NCBI RefSeq assembly: GCF_016907275.1
Contig: NZ_JAFBBP010000001.1
Coordinates: 5,570,001-5,634,000, forward strand
Length of the DNA stretch: 64,000 bases
Source of the DNA: Micromonospora luteifusca
GTDB taxonomy: Bacteria; Actinomycetota; Actinomycetes; Mycobacteriales; Micromonosporaceae
Reading direction: 5' to 3'
Shown here: positions 27,338-39,583 of the stretch, piece after piece
Position numbering within the stretch: the first letter of the stretch is position 1
Layout: every line of letters begins with the position of its first letter
The notes under the pieces: model-generated
The model's input: the letters and a program-made list of their open reading frames with translations, nothing else
What the model was told of the DNA's origin: nothing
Database searches by the model: none
Program-made: the position numbers and the translations under genes

Positions 27338-27922
27338 GTGGCATACCCACCGGCTGCCCGCTCGTCACCACCGCGACAACCCTCGGTGAAGGTGATCCTC
27401 GCCAGCGCCGACGTGCAACGCGTGGTCGACCGCATCGCTCACCAGATCCTGGAGAAGACCCAGGGCGCCGCTGACACGGTGCTTCTTGGGATTCCCACCC
27501 GGGGAACCCCTCTCGCCCGGCGGCTCGCTGCCCGGATCAGCACCTTCGAGGACGTCGCCGTCGGAGTCGGTGTGCTCGACATCACGCTGTACCGCGACGA
27601 CCTGCGTCGGCAGGGCACTCGCGCCGTGGGTCCGACCGAGCTGCCGCCCGGCGGGATCGACGGCAAGCGGGTCATCCTCGTCGACGACGTGCTCTTCTCC
27701 GGCCGCACCGTCCGGGCCGCGCTCGACGCGCTCAACGATGTGGGCCGCCCGGCGTCCGTGCAGCTCGCCGTCCTGGTCGACCGCGGCCACCGGGAGCTGC
27801 CGATCCGCGCCGACTACGTCGGCAAGAACATTCCGACCTCGCTCGCCGAGAGCGTGAAGGTGACGCTCGCCGAGACCGACGGCGTCGACGAGGTCAAGCT
27901 GTACGGGGGTAGCCCTTCATGA
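27338..27922 (+). CDS. pyrR: Bifunctional pyr regulator / uracil phosphoribosyltransferase PyrR
   Basis: This 194-residue protein senses UMP/UTP, binds pyr mRNA and also has uracil phosphoribosyltransferase activity. The PRPP-binding motif [14 protein letters not shown] and the [10 protein letters not shown] loop are present. The GTG at 27338 has AAGGAGG 8 nt upstream; the frame is open back to 27245 but that would run through the PyrR hairpin. About 19 N-terminal residues (Pro/Ser-rich) precede the conserved core. It overlaps pyrB by 4 nt (ATGA). Confidence 0.95.
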   Translation: MAYPPAARSSPPRQPSVKVILASADVQRVVDRIAHQILEKTQGAADTVLLGIPTRGTPLARRLAARISTFEDVAVGVGVLDITLYRDDLRRQGTRAVGPTELPPGGIDGKRVILVDDVLFSGRTVRAALDALNDVGRPASVQLAVLVDRGHRELPIRADYVGKNIPTSLAESVKVTLAETDGVDEVKLYGGSPS

Positions 27923-28845
27923 TCAAGCATCTGCTCTCCGGCGCGGACCTCGACGCCGACACCGCCACCGAGATCCTGGACACCGCCGCCGAGATGGCCA
28001 CCGTCGCCGGCCGGGAGATCAAGAAGCTGCCCGCGCTGCGCGGCCGGACCGTGGTGAACCTCTTCTACGAGGACTCCACCCGCACCCGGATCTCCTTCGA
28101 GGCGGCGGCGAAACGGCTCAGCGCCGACGTGATCAACTTTTCCGCGAAGGGTTCCAGCGTCACCAAGGGCGAGAGCCTCAAGGACACCGCGCTGACCCTG
28201 CAGGCCATGGGCGCCGACGCGGTCGTCGTACGGCACCCCGCCTCGGGCGCGCCGCACCGGCTGGCCAACTGGGTCGACGGCTCGGTCGTCAACGCCGGCG
28301 ACGGCACCCACGAGCACCCCACCCAGGCGCTGTTGGACGCGTACACCATGCGGGCCCGGCTGGGTCGCCTCGCCGGCCTGTCGGTCGCGGTGGTCGGGGA
28401 CGTGCTGCACTCCCGCGTCGCCCGCTCCAACGTGCTGCTGCTCTCCACCCTCGGCGCCAAGGTCACCCTGGTCGGCCCCCCGACCCTCATCCCGGTGGAC
28501 ATCGCGGGCGCGTTGGCGCCGGCCACCGACGTCTCCTACGACCTCGACTCCGTGCTGCCCAACGTCGACGTGGTGATGATGCTGCGGGTGCAGCGGGAAC
28601 GGATGAACGACTCCTACTTCCCCTCCGCCCGCGAGTACGCCCGCCGCTACGGGCTGGACGGCCCGCGGATGCGCCGGCTGCCCGAGCACGCGATCGTCAT
28701 GCACCCCGGCCCGATGAACCGGGGGATGGAGATCACGCCCGAGGTCGCCGACTCACCCCGCTCCACCATCGTCGAACAGGTCACCAACGGGGTCTCCGTG
28801 CGGATGGCCGTCCTGTACCTGCTGCTCGGAGGGAACAACCGGTGA
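27919..28845 (+). CDS. pyrB: Aspartate carbamoyltransferase catalytic subunit
   Basis: This 308-residue enzyme joins carbamoyl phosphate and aspartate in the first committed pyrimidine step. It has the carbamoyl-phosphate motif [28 protein letters not shown] and [12 protein letters not shown]. No pyrI regulatory chain is adjacent, consistent with PyrR-based control. It overlaps pyrR and pyrC by 4 nt on each side. A dihydroorotase forming a complex with this type of ATCase follows directly. Confidence 0.97.
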   Translation: MIKHLLSGADLDADTATEILDTAAEMATVAGREIKKLPALRGRTVVNLFYEDSTRTRISFEAAAKRLSADVINFSAKGSSVTKGESLKDTALTLQAMGADAVVVRHPASGAPHRLANWVDGSVVNAGDGTHEHPTQALLDAYTMRARLGRLAGLSVAVVGDVLHSRVARSNVLLLSTLGAKVTLVGPPTLIPVDIAGALAPATDVSYDLDSVLPNVDVVMMLRVQRERMNDSYFPSAREYARRYGLDGPRMRRLPEHAIVMHPGPMNRGMEITPEVADSPRSTIVEQVTNGVSVRMAVLYLLLGGNNR

Positions 28846-30119
28846 CCGCGTACCTGATCACCAGCGTGAGTGTCGTCGGCGGCCCGCCGACCGACCTGCT
28901 GATCCGCGACGGACTGGTCGCCGAGGTCGGCCCCGGCCTGTCCGCGCCGGACGCGGCAGTCGTCGACGGCACCGGGCTGGTCGCCCTGCCCGGCCTCGTC
29001 GACCTGCACACCCACCTGCGTGAGCCCGGTCGGGAGGACGCCGAGACCGTCGAGTCCGGTTCCCGGGCGGCGGCGCTGGGCGGCTACACGGCGGTCTGCG
29101 CGATGGCCAACACCTCCCCGGTCGCGGACACCGCCGGTGTGGTCGAGCAGGTCTGGCGGCTCGGCCGTGAGGCCGGCCTGGTCGACGTGCAACCGATCGG
29201 CGCGGTCACCGTCGGGCTGGCCGGCGAGCGTCTGGCCGAGCTGGGCGCGATGGCCGACTCCGCGGCCCGGGTGCGGATCTTCTCCGACGACGGGCACTGC
29301 GTCGCCGACCCGAAGCTGATGCGTCGGGCCCTGGAGTACGTGAAGGCGTTCGACGGGATCATCGCTCAGCACGCCGAGGAGCCCCGGCTCACCGAGGGCG
29401 CCCAGATGCACGAGGGCGAGGTCTCCACCCGGCTCGGGCTGATCGGCTGGCCGGCGGTCGCCGAGGAGGCGATCATCGCCCGGGACGTGCTGCTCGCCGA
29501 GCACGTGGGCAGCCGACTGCACGTCTGCCACGTCTCCACCGCCGGCAGCGTCGAGGTGCTGCGGCAGGCGAAGGCGCGCGGCGTACGGGTCACCGCCGAG
29601 GTCACCCCGCACCACCTGCTGCTCACCGACGAGCGTGCGGAGACCTACGACCCGGTCTTCAAGGTCAACCCGCCGCTGCGTACGGCCGCCGACATCGCCG
29701 CGCTGCGTGCCGCGCTCGCCGATGGTGTCCTCGACGTGATCGCCACCGACCACGCCCCGCACGCCGTGGAGGACAAGGAGTGCGAGTGGGCGTACGCCCG
29801 GCCGGGGATGCTCGGCCTGGAGACGGCCCTCTCCATCGCGCTGGACGTGCTCGGCCCGCAGTGGGATCTGATCGCCGAGCGGATGTCGCGCACCCCGGCC
29901 CGGATCGCCGGCCTGACCGGACACGGCGTCGACCCGGCGCCCGGTGTGCCGGCCAACCTGACCCTGATCGACCCGGCCGCCCGCCGCACCATCGAGCCGG
30001 CGGAGTTGGCCAGTCGCAGTCGCAACACCCCGTACGCCCGCATGACGCTGCCGGGTCGCATCGTGGCGACCTTCCTGCGTGGCGAGCCGACGGTCCTGGA
30101 CGGAAAGGCTGTCAAGTGA
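28842..30119 (+). CDS. pyrC: Dihydroorotase
   Basis: This 425-residue zinc amidohydrolase cyclises carbamoyl aspartate to dihydroorotate. Metal ligands are visible in [11 protein letters not shown] (HxH), in the later His motifs CHVSTAGS and [11 protein letters not shown], and in the catalytic Asp of IATDHAPH. It starts at GTG 28842 in a GTGA overlap with pyrB. Its TGA stop is itself overlapped by the GTG of a 20-codon mini-ORF that bridges to carA. Confidence 0.96.
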   Translation: MTAYLITSVSVVGGPPTDLLIRDGLVAEVGPGLSAPDAAVVDGTGLVALPGLVDLHTHLREPGREDAETVESGSRAAALGGYTAVCAMANTSPVADTAGVVEQVWRLGREAGLVDVQPIGAVTVGLAGERLAELGAMADSAARVRIFSDDGHCVADPKLMRRALEYVKAFDGIIAQHAEEPRLTEGAQMHEGEVSTRLGLIGWPAVAEEAIIARDVLLAEHVGSRLHVCHVSTAGSVEVLRQAKARGVRVTAEVTPHHLLLTDERAETYDPVFKVNPPLRTAADIAALRAALADGVLDVIATDHAPHAVEDKECEWAYARPGMLGLETALSIALDVLGPQWDLIAERMSRTPARIAGLTGHGVDPAPGVPANLTLIDPAARRTIEPAELASRSRNTPYARMTLPGRIVATFLRGEPTVLDGKAVK

Positions 30120-30178
30120 GCGCGAGGAATGCAGCGAGGCGGAGTCCCGCAGTCGCGAACGAAAGGCGGGCCCGGTAA
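30116..30178 (+). CDS. Bridging mini-ORF between pyrC and carA (20 aa)
   Basis: A 20-codon frame starts at a GTG that overlaps the pyrC stop (GTGA, 30116-30119) and ends at a TAA that shares a base with the carA ATG (TAATG, 30176-30180). The peptide starts [13 protein letters not shown] and is Arg/Ala-rich with no known domain. Its value may be to carry ribosomes across the 58-bp gap rather than to make a functional peptide. The DNA has a GAGCGCGAGGAATGCAGCG-type composition similar to the element before ribBA. No direct evidence of expression exists here. Confidence 0.4.
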   Translation: MSARNAARRSPAVANERRAR

Positions 30179-31366
30179 TGGCCAAGCGCAGACCCGCGAT
30201 CCTCGTGCTCGAGGACGGGCGCACGTTCCCCGGTGAGGCGTACGGCAGTGTCGGCGAGACCTTCGGCGAGGCGGTCTTCAACACCGGTATGACGGGCTAC
30301 CAGGAGACCCTGACCGACCCGTCCTACCACCGGCAGGTGGTGGTGCAGACCGCGCCGCACATCGGCAACACCGGCGTCAACGGTGAGGACGACGAGTCCA
30401 GCCGGATCTGGGTGGCCGGCTATGTCGTGCGCGACCCGGCCCGGATCGGCTCGAACTGGCGGGCCACCGGCGGTCTGGAGGACCGTCTCGCCACCGAGGG
30501 TGTGGTGGGCATCAGCGGGGTGGACACCCGGGCGCTGACCCGGCACCTGCGCGAGCGGGGCGCCATGCGGGTGGGCATCTCCAGCATCGACAACGACCCG
30601 CAGAGCCTGTTGGCCCGGGTCCGCCAGGCACCGCAGATGGTGGGCGCGGACCTGTCCGCCGAGGTGACCACCGCCGAGCCGTACGTCGTCGAGGCCCTCG
30701 GCGAGCACCGCTTCACCGTGGCGGCACTGGACCTGGGCATCAAGCGCAACGTTCCGCGCCGGCTCGCCACCCGCGGGGTGACCACCCACGTGCTGCCGGC
30801 CTCGTCGAGCATCGAGCAGTTGCTCGCCACCGGCGCCGACGCGATCTTCCTGTCGCCCGGGCCCGGTGACCCGGGCACCGCCGACGCTCCGGTGGCGCTG
30901 GCCCGGGAGGCGCTGCGGCGGGAGGTGCCGCTGTTCGGCATCTGCTTCGGCAGCCAGATCCTCGGCCGGGCGCTCGGCTTCGGCACCTACAAGCTGGGCT
31001 ACGGCCACCGGGGGATCAACCAGCCGGTGCTCGACCGGGCCACCGGCAAGGTGGAGGTGACCAGTCACAACCACGGCTTCGCGGTCCAGGTGCCCGGTGC
31101 GGGTGGCGGCGCGGTGGTCCCCGACCAGGTGATCGACACCGACTTCGGCGGCGTGCGGGTGTCGCACGTGTGCCTCAATGACAACGTGGTCGAGGGGCTG
31201 CGGGCCGTGGACGTGCCCGCTTTCACCGTGCAGTACCACCCGGAGGCGGCAGCCGGCCCGCACGATGCGGACTATCTTTTCGACCGGTTCGCCGAGCTGA
31301 TCGAGGGCACTGGCGCCCTCGACCGGCAGCGCAGCGAGGGCCGGACCCACAGCAAGGGGCGCAGCA

Positions 31367-31374
<8 letters not shown>
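30178..31374 (+). CDS. carA: Carbamoyl phosphate synthase small subunit
   Basis: This 398-residue glutaminase subunit supplies ammonia to CarB. The catalytic Cys is in [10 protein letters not shown], with the His-x-Glu pair in [12 protein letters not shown]. The N-terminal region [16 protein letters not shown] matches the family. ATG 30178 follows a bridging mini-ORF. The last 15 or so residues (from DRQRSEGR on) are polar, low-complexity and beyond the normal family end; they look like translated repeat sequence. The gene overlaps carB by 8 nt. Confidence 0.96.
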
Positions 31375-34759
<3,385 letters not shown>

Positions 34760-34777
34760 CCACCCACCCTCCTCGTT

Positions 34778-34832
34778 GATCATGACGTTGTTGCCCGCGG
34801 AGACGGCGTGTCGGGGCAACAACGTCATGATC
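34778..34832. repeat. 19-bp perfect palindromic element between carB and pyrD
   Basis: Arms 34778-34796 and 34814-34832 are exact reverse complements (GATCATGACGTTGTTGCCC) around a 17-nt loop. The element lies 18 bp after the carB stop. It has no T-tract. The TTGATC at its edge recurs in the hairpin at 62038-62111, suggesting dispersed palindromic repeats rather than a gene-specific terminator, although it could also weaken read-through into pyrD. Confidence 0.7.
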
Positions 34833-34906
34833 GACGGCGGGGGCCGGACGAGGGCCGGGGACGGGGTGGAGTTGCGGGTCGCGGTGGGAGAGGGACGGTG
34901 GGGTTG

Positions 34907-35947
34907 ATGTTCGAGCGGGTTGTTCGGCCTTGGTTGTTTCGGCTCGGCGGCGGGGACGCCGAGGCGGCCCACGAGTGGACGCTGCGGCGGTTGACCGCTC
35001 TGTCGCGGCGCCCGGTGGCCCTCGCCGCGCTGCGGGCCCGGTACGCGGTCAGCGCCCCGCGCACGGTGTTCGGTGTGCGGTTCCCCAACCCGGTCGGGCT
35101 GGCCGCGGGCATGGACAAGGACGGCGCGGCGCTGCCGGCGTGGCCCGCGCTCGGCTTCGGTTTCGTCGAGGTCGGCACGGTCACCGCGCACGCCCAGCCG
35201 GGCAACCCCCGGCCGCGGCTGTTCCGCCTGCCGGCCAGCGAGGCCGTGGTCAACCGGATGGGCTTCAACAACGCCGGGGCCGCCGCGCTGGCCGCCCGGC
35301 TGGCGGCGCTGCCGCGCCCGCTCGGGGTGCCGCTGGGCATCTCGCTCGGCAAGTCCAAGGTGACCCCGCTCGACGAGGCGGTCGAGGACTACCTCGCCTC
35401 GTACCGGGCGCTTCGCGGGCACGGCGACTACTTCGCGGTGAACGTGTCCTCACCGAACACTCCGGGGCTGCGCTCGTTGCAGGACCGCTCCCACCTGGAC
35501 GCGCTGCTCGGCGCACTGGTGGGGGAGAAGCCGGTGCTGGTCAAGATCGCGCCAGATCTGACCGAGGCGGCGATCGCCGAACTGCTGGAGGTCTGCCTGG
35601 CCCGGGGTGCCGCCGGGGTGATCGCCACCAACACCACGCTGGCCCGTACCGGGCTGGCCACGGTGGACGCCGAGCGCGGCGCCCAGGCCGGTGGTCTCTC
35701 CGGTCGACCGCTGACCGGGCGGGCTCGGGAGGTGGTCGACTTCGTACACCGGGAGACCGGCGGCCAGCTACCGATCATCGGCGTCGGCGGAGTGCTCGAC
35801 CCGGACGACGCGGCGCGGATGTTCGATGCCGGCGCCGCCCTGGTGCAGCTCTACACCGGTTTCATCTACCGGGGTCCGGCCCTGGTGCGCGCCGCCGCCC
35901 GTGCGACGGCCACAGCGGTGGCACCGGATCCGGTCGTCGGCCGGTGA
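34907..35947 (+). CDS. pyrD: Dihydroorotate dehydrogenase (quinone), class 2
   Basis: This 346-residue FMN enzyme oxidises dihydroorotate to orotate with quinone at the membrane. It has the class 2 N-terminal helix ([12 protein letters not shown]) and motifs [37 protein letters not shown] (catalytic Ser region), IATNTT and IIGVGGV. I chose ATG 34907; GTG 34898 is an alternative three codons upstream. The frame is open to 34808, but that would begin within the palindromic element. It is the fifth pyr enzyme in the operon. Confidence 0.95.
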   Translation: MFERVVRPWLFRLGGGDAEAAHEWTLRRLTALSRRPVALAALRARYAVSAPRTVFGVRFPNPVGLAAGMDKDGAALPAWPALGFGFVEVGTVTAHAQPGNPRPRLFRLPASEAVVNRMGFNNAGAAALAARLAALPRPLGVPLGISLGKSKVTPLDEAVEDYLASYRALRGHGDYFAVNVSSPNTPGLRSLQDRSHLDALLGALVGEKPVLVKIAPDLTEAAIAELLEVCLARGAAGVIATNTTLARTGLATVDAERGAQAGGLSGRPLTGRAREVVDFVHRETGGQLPIIGVGGVLDPDDAARMFDAGAALVQLYTGFIYRGPALVRAAARATATAVAPDPVVGR

Positions 35948-36002
35948 CCGGCCGGCGAGCCGGACGCACCGGCCGGCCAGTCGACGCCTGGAAGGAACGC
36001 GT

Positions 36003-37277
36003 GTGACACCCGAGGAGATCCTGGCCGCCGACCGGGCCCACGTCTGGCATCCGTACGCGGCGTTGCCGCCGACGAACCCGCCGTACGTGGTGCAGAGCGC
36101 CGAGGGGGTGCGGTTGCGGCTGGCCGACGGGCGGGAGTTGGTGGACGGGATGTCGTCCTGGTGGGCGGCGATCCACGGGTACCGACACCCGGTGCTGGAC
36201 GCGGCGGTGACCGACCAGCTCGGACGGATGAGCCACGTGATGTTCGGTGGGCTCACCCACGAGCCCGCCGTGCAGCTCGCCCGGACCCTGGTCGAGCTGA
36301 CCCCGGATGGTCTGGAGCACGTGTTCCTGGCCGACTCGGGGTCGGTCAGCGTCGAGGTGGCGGTGAAGATGTGCCTGCAGTACCAGCGGGCCGTCGGTCG
36401 GCCGCAGCGGCGGCGGTTGGCGACCTGGCGGGGCGGCTACCACGGCGACACGTTCCACCCGATGAGCGTCTGCGACCCGGAGGGTGGGATGCACCACCTC
36501 TGGGGCGACGTGCTGCCCCGGCAGGTGTTCGCCCCGGTCCCACCGGGTGGCTTCACCGACCCGCCCGACGACGCGTACGTGGCGGCGTTGGTGGACACCG
36601 TCGAGCGGTACGCCGACGAGCTGGCCGCGGTGATCGTCGAGCCCGTCGTCCAGGGCGCTGGCGGAATGCGTTTCCACCACCCGGGTTACCTGCGGGTGCT
36701 GCGCGAGGTGACCCGCGCGCACGGGGTGCTGCTGATCTTCGACGAGATCGCCACCGGGTTCGGCCGTACCGGTGCGATGTTCGCCGCCGAGCACGCCGCA
36801 GTGACGCCGGATGTGCTGTGTGTGGGCAAGGCCCTCACCGGGGGCTACCTGACGCTCGCGGCGACGCTCTGCACCCCGGAGGTCGCCCGGGGCATCTCCG
36901 CCACCGGTGTGCTGGCGCACGGGCCCACGTTCATGGGCAACCCGTTGGCCTGCGCGGTGGCCAACGCCTCCATCGGGCTGTTGCGGGCCAGGGACTGGTC
37001 GGCCCAGGTGGCCAGGGTCGGCGCCGGCCTACGCGCCGGCCTGGAGCCCCTGCGCGCCATGCCGGGGGTGGCCGACGTGCGGGTGCTCGGCGCGATCGGG
37101 GTGGTCCAGCTCGATCACGAGGTCGACCTCGGTGCGGCCACCGTTGCCGCGGTCGACCGGGGGGTGTGGCTGCGCCCGTTCCGGGACCTGATCTACACGA
37201 TGCCGCCGTACGTCACCGACGACGCCGATCTGGAACGGATCGCGGCCGGGGTGGCGGCGGCGGTGGCGGTCGGCTGA
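36003..37277 (+). CDS. bioA: Adenosylmethionine-8-amino-7-oxononanoate aminotransferase
   Basis: This 424-residue class III PLP aminotransferase makes 7,8-diaminopelargonate in biotin synthesis, with SAM as amino donor. It shows HVWHPYA at the N-terminus, [53 protein letters not shown] and the PLP lysine in [13 protein letters not shown]. These include BioA-specific residues. GTG 36003 has GGAAGGAA upstream. It is alone: no bioF, bioD or bioB is nearby, and it interrupts pyrD and pyrF. Confidence 0.92.
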   Translation: MTPEEILAADRAHVWHPYAALPPTNPPYVVQSAEGVRLRLADGRELVDGMSSWWAAIHGYRHPVLDAAVTDQLGRMSHVMFGGLTHEPAVQLARTLVELTPDGLEHVFLADSGSVSVEVAVKMCLQYQRAVGRPQRRRLATWRGGYHGDTFHPMSVCDPEGGMHHLWGDVLPRQVFAPVPPGGFTDPPDDAYVAALVDTVERYADELAAVIVEPVVQGAGGMRFHHPGYLRVLREVTRAHGVLLIFDEIATGFGRTGAMFAAEHAAVTPDVLCVGKALTGGYLTLAATLCTPEVARGISATGVLAHGPTFMGNPLACAVANASIGLLRARDWSAQVARVGAGLRAGLEPLRAMPGVADVRVLGAIGVVQLDHEVDLGAATVAAVDRGVWLRPFRDLIYTMPPYVTDDADLERIAAGVAAAVAVG

Positions 37278-37349
37278 GTCGTCCCGGTCGCCGGGGCGAC
37301 GGTTACCCGGGCGGGGCTGCCGTCCGGACGAGGAGAGGGGAACACTCCG

Positions 37350-38186
37350 ATGGAAAGCTTCGGCACCCGGCTGCACCGGGCGATCACCGAGCGGGGGCCG
37401 CTCTGTGTGGGCATCGACCCGCATCCCGGTCTACTGGCCCGCTGGGGCCTTCCGGACGACGTTCAGGGGCTCGACCGGTTCACCCAAACCGTCGTGGAAG
37501 CCCTCGGTGACCGGGTTGCGGTAGTCAAGCCTCAGTCGGCCTTTTTCGAGCGTTTCGGATCCCGAGGCGTGGCGATTCTTGAGTCAACTATCCGACAGTT
37601 ACGGGATGCCGGCTCGCTCGTTCTCCTCGACGTCAAGCGCGGCGACATCGGCTCGACGGTGAGCGCGTACGCCTCCGCGTACCTTGATCCATCCAGCCCG
37701 CTGTATGTCGACGCGGTCACCGCGAGCCCCTACCTCGGGGTCGGTTCGCTGGCGCCGATGTTCGAGCTGGCCGCCGAGCACGGCGGCGGGGTCTTCGTGC
37801 TGGCCCTCACCTCCAACCCCGAGGGCGCGGCCGTGCAGCAGGCCCGCACCGCCGACGGCCGCACCGTGGCGCAAACCGTGATCGACGAGATTTCCCAGCT
37901 CAACAGGGGTGCGACTCCGCTTGGGAGCTTTGGTCTGGTGGTCGGCGCGACCATCGGTGACACCGGTCACGACCTCTCCGGCGTGGGGGGCCCACTGCTC
38001 GCCCCGGGGCTCGGCGCACAGGGTGCCGGTGCCGCCGATCTGCGTACCGTCTTCGGTTCGAGCCTCGCCTCGGTGCTCCCGTCGTACTCCCGGGAGGTGC
38101 TCTCGGCCGGCCCCGATGTCGCCGCCCTGCGGGCCGCCGCGGACCGGGTGTTGGTCGACTGTCGGGCCGTCCTGCCTGCCCGGTGA
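37350..38186 (+). CDS. pyrF: Orotidine 5'-phosphate decarboxylase (type 2)
   Basis: This 278-residue enzyme decarboxylates OMP to UMP. It has the actinobacterial type 2 layout: CVGIDPHPGLLARWG, KPQSAFFERFG, the catalytic Asp-x-Lys-x-x-Asp in LLDVKRGDIGST, and the C-terminal VGATIGDTG. GAGGAGAGGGG precedes the ATG. The stretch 37510-37640 is visibly less GC-rich than its surroundings and includes a TTA codon (Leu84, 37599-37601), rare in this group. A short imperfect hairpin overlaps the stop codon region. Confidence 0.95.
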   Translation: MESFGTRLHRAITERGPLCVGIDPHPGLLARWGLPDDVQGLDRFTQTVVEALGDRVAVVKPQSAFFERFGSRGVAILESTIRQLRDAGSLVLLDVKRGDIGSTVSAYASAYLDPSSPLYVDAVTASPYLGVGSLAPMFELAAEHGGGVFVLALTSNPEGAAVQQARTADGRTVAQTVIDEISQLNRGATPLGSFGLVVGATIGDTGHDLSGVGGPLLAPGLGAQGAGAADLRTVFGSSLASVLPSYSREVLSAGPDVAALRAAADRVLVDCRAVLPAR

Positions 38187-38364
38187 CTGACTGATGGGTC
38201 GGTCACTCTACGGTGATCATGCGGCCCCCACGTTGCCGAAAGCTCCGTTGGCCGCTAGTTTTCCCCGCGCTGGGAACCACGGACCCCTTGGTTCACAGCG
38301 ACACCACGTTTCACAGATGCGGCGGTGCGCCCCGCCCGCCGCGATAGGGACCTGAGGAGAACTG

Positions 38365-38682
38365 GTGCCGCTCCCGTCACTGACCCCCGAACAACGCGCT
38401 GCCGCGCTCGAGAAGGCCGCGGAGATCCGCAAGGCCCGTGCTCAGCTGAAGGAGCAGCTCAAGCAGGGCAAGACCACCCTTGGCGCCGTCCTCGAGCGCG
38501 CCGAGAGCGACGATGTCGTCGGCAAGCTCAAGGTTTTGGCCGTCCTGCAGGCCATGCCGGGTATCGGCAAGATCCGGGCTACCCAGATCATGGAGAAGCT
38601 CAAGATCGCCGACAGCCGTCGCCTGCGTGGCCTCGGCGAGCAGCAGCGCAAGGCACTGCTTGGAGAGTTCGCCGCCAACTGA
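38365..38682 (+). CDS. mihF: Actinobacterial integration host factor (mIHF)
   Basis: This 105-residue basic DNA-binding protein organises the nucleoid and assists recombination and replication. It matches mIHF: a long charged N-terminal helix (LTPEQRAAALEKAAEIRKARAQLKEQL) and a helix-two-turn-helix region (VLAVLQAMPGIGKIRATQIMEKL). Start GTG 38365 has GAGGAGAACTG upstream. The 178-bp gap before it holds no gene I can support but is probably its promoter. It is usually next to gmk, as here. Confidence 0.95.
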   Translation: MPLPSLTPEQRAAALEKAAEIRKARAQLKEQLKQGKTTLGAVLERAESDDVVGKLKVLAVLQAMPGIGKIRATQIMEKLKIADSRRLRGLGEQQRKALLGEFAAN

Positions 38683-38707
38683 ACCTGGCAGCGTGTAGAA
38701 ACAAGCA

Positions 38708-39241
38708 GTGAGCACGGATGACGAGGCGCGCCCGGCGGCTCGGCTCACTGTCCTGGCTGGACCTTCGGGTTCCGGCAGGGAGAGTGTCGTCGAGCTAGTC
38801 CGGGCGCGTTCTCCGTCCGTGTGGATCCCGGTGCCGGCAACCACCCGGCCGCGCCGGGAGACGGAGATCGACGGGGATGACCGTGTCTTCCTCGCCCCCG
38901 CCGAGTTCGATCGCCGGCTCGCCGTCGGCGAGCTGCTGGAGTGGTCCCGGATCGGCAGGTACCACCGGGGCACCCTGTACCCACCGCTGCGCGCCCGGCT
39001 CGACGCCGGGCAGCCGGTGCTGCTCGCGCTGGACCTGCCCGGCGCCCCACTGGTCCGTGCGCGGCTGCCCGATTCGCGGCTGGTGCTGCTGAGCCCACCC
39101 GGGTACGAACCCGACGTGACCGTGGCGGCTGCCTTCGAGCACACGCTGACCCATGACCTCACCGAACGGGTGGTCAACGAGCTGGTAGGCTTACTCGGTT
39201 CTTCTTATCCGGATCCGGCCTGGTCGCGCGTGCGTGGCTGA
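38708..39241 (+). CDS. gmk: Guanylate kinase homologue, degenerate
   Basis: By position (mihF-gmk-rpoZ) and partial sequence this is the guanylate kinase gene. The usual enzyme phosphorylates GMP to [18 protein letters not shown] and the GELLEW region match the GMP-binding domain. However, at 177 residues it is short, its P-loop reads GPSGSGRES with Arg24 in place of the ATP-binding Lys, and after LVLLSPPG the usual lid with its arginines is not recognisable. Leu162 is a TTA codon (39191-39193). It may be inactive or altered; a second gmk elsewhere would be expected. GTG start. Confidence 0.8.
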   Translation: MSTDDEARPAARLTVLAGPSGSGRESVVELVRARSPSVWIPVPATTRPRRETEIDGDDRVFLAPAEFDRRLAVGELLEWSRIGRYHRGTLYPPLRARLDAGQPVLLALDLPGAPLVRARLPDSRLVLLSPPGYEPDVTVAAAFEHTLTHDLTERVVNELVGLLGSSYPDPAWSRVRG

Positions 39242-39305
39242 CGGCCGGCCGCCGTTGAGACTCAGCACCGCGTCCGCGCGGCTCGAAAGACGCAGAGGTT
39301 ATTTC

Positions 39306-39569
39306 GTGGGATCCATCGCCAACCCCGAAGGCATCACCAACCCGCCGATCGACGAGCTCCTCGAGAAGACGACGTCGAAGTACGCGCTGGTCATCTTCGC
39401 CGCCAAGCGCGCGCGCCAGGTCAACGCCTACTACAGCCAGCTCGGTGAGGGTCTGCTGGAGTACGTCGGCCCGCTCGTCGAGACCACCCCGCAGGAGAAG
39501 CCCCTCTCCATCGCCATGCGCGAGATCAACGGCGGCCTGCTCACCGCCGAGCCGACCGACCAGCCGTAA
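39306..39569 (+). CDS. rpoZ: DNA-directed RNA polymerase omega subunit
   Basis: This 87-residue subunit helps assemble and stabilise RNA polymerase by binding the beta-prime C-terminus. The core [31 protein letters not shown] is characteristic. The start is taken at GTG 39306 (AGAGG upstream); the frame stays open to 39234, overlapping gmk, but those residues are Arg-rich and unlike other omegas. coaBC follows after 14 nt, as in most actinobacteria. Confidence 0.96.
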   Translation: MGSIANPEGITNPPIDELLEKTTSKYALVIFAAKRARQVNAYYSQLGEGLLEYVGPLVETTPQEKPLSIAMREINGGLLTAEPTDQP

Positions 39570-39583
39570 GCCCTCGCCGGCCG

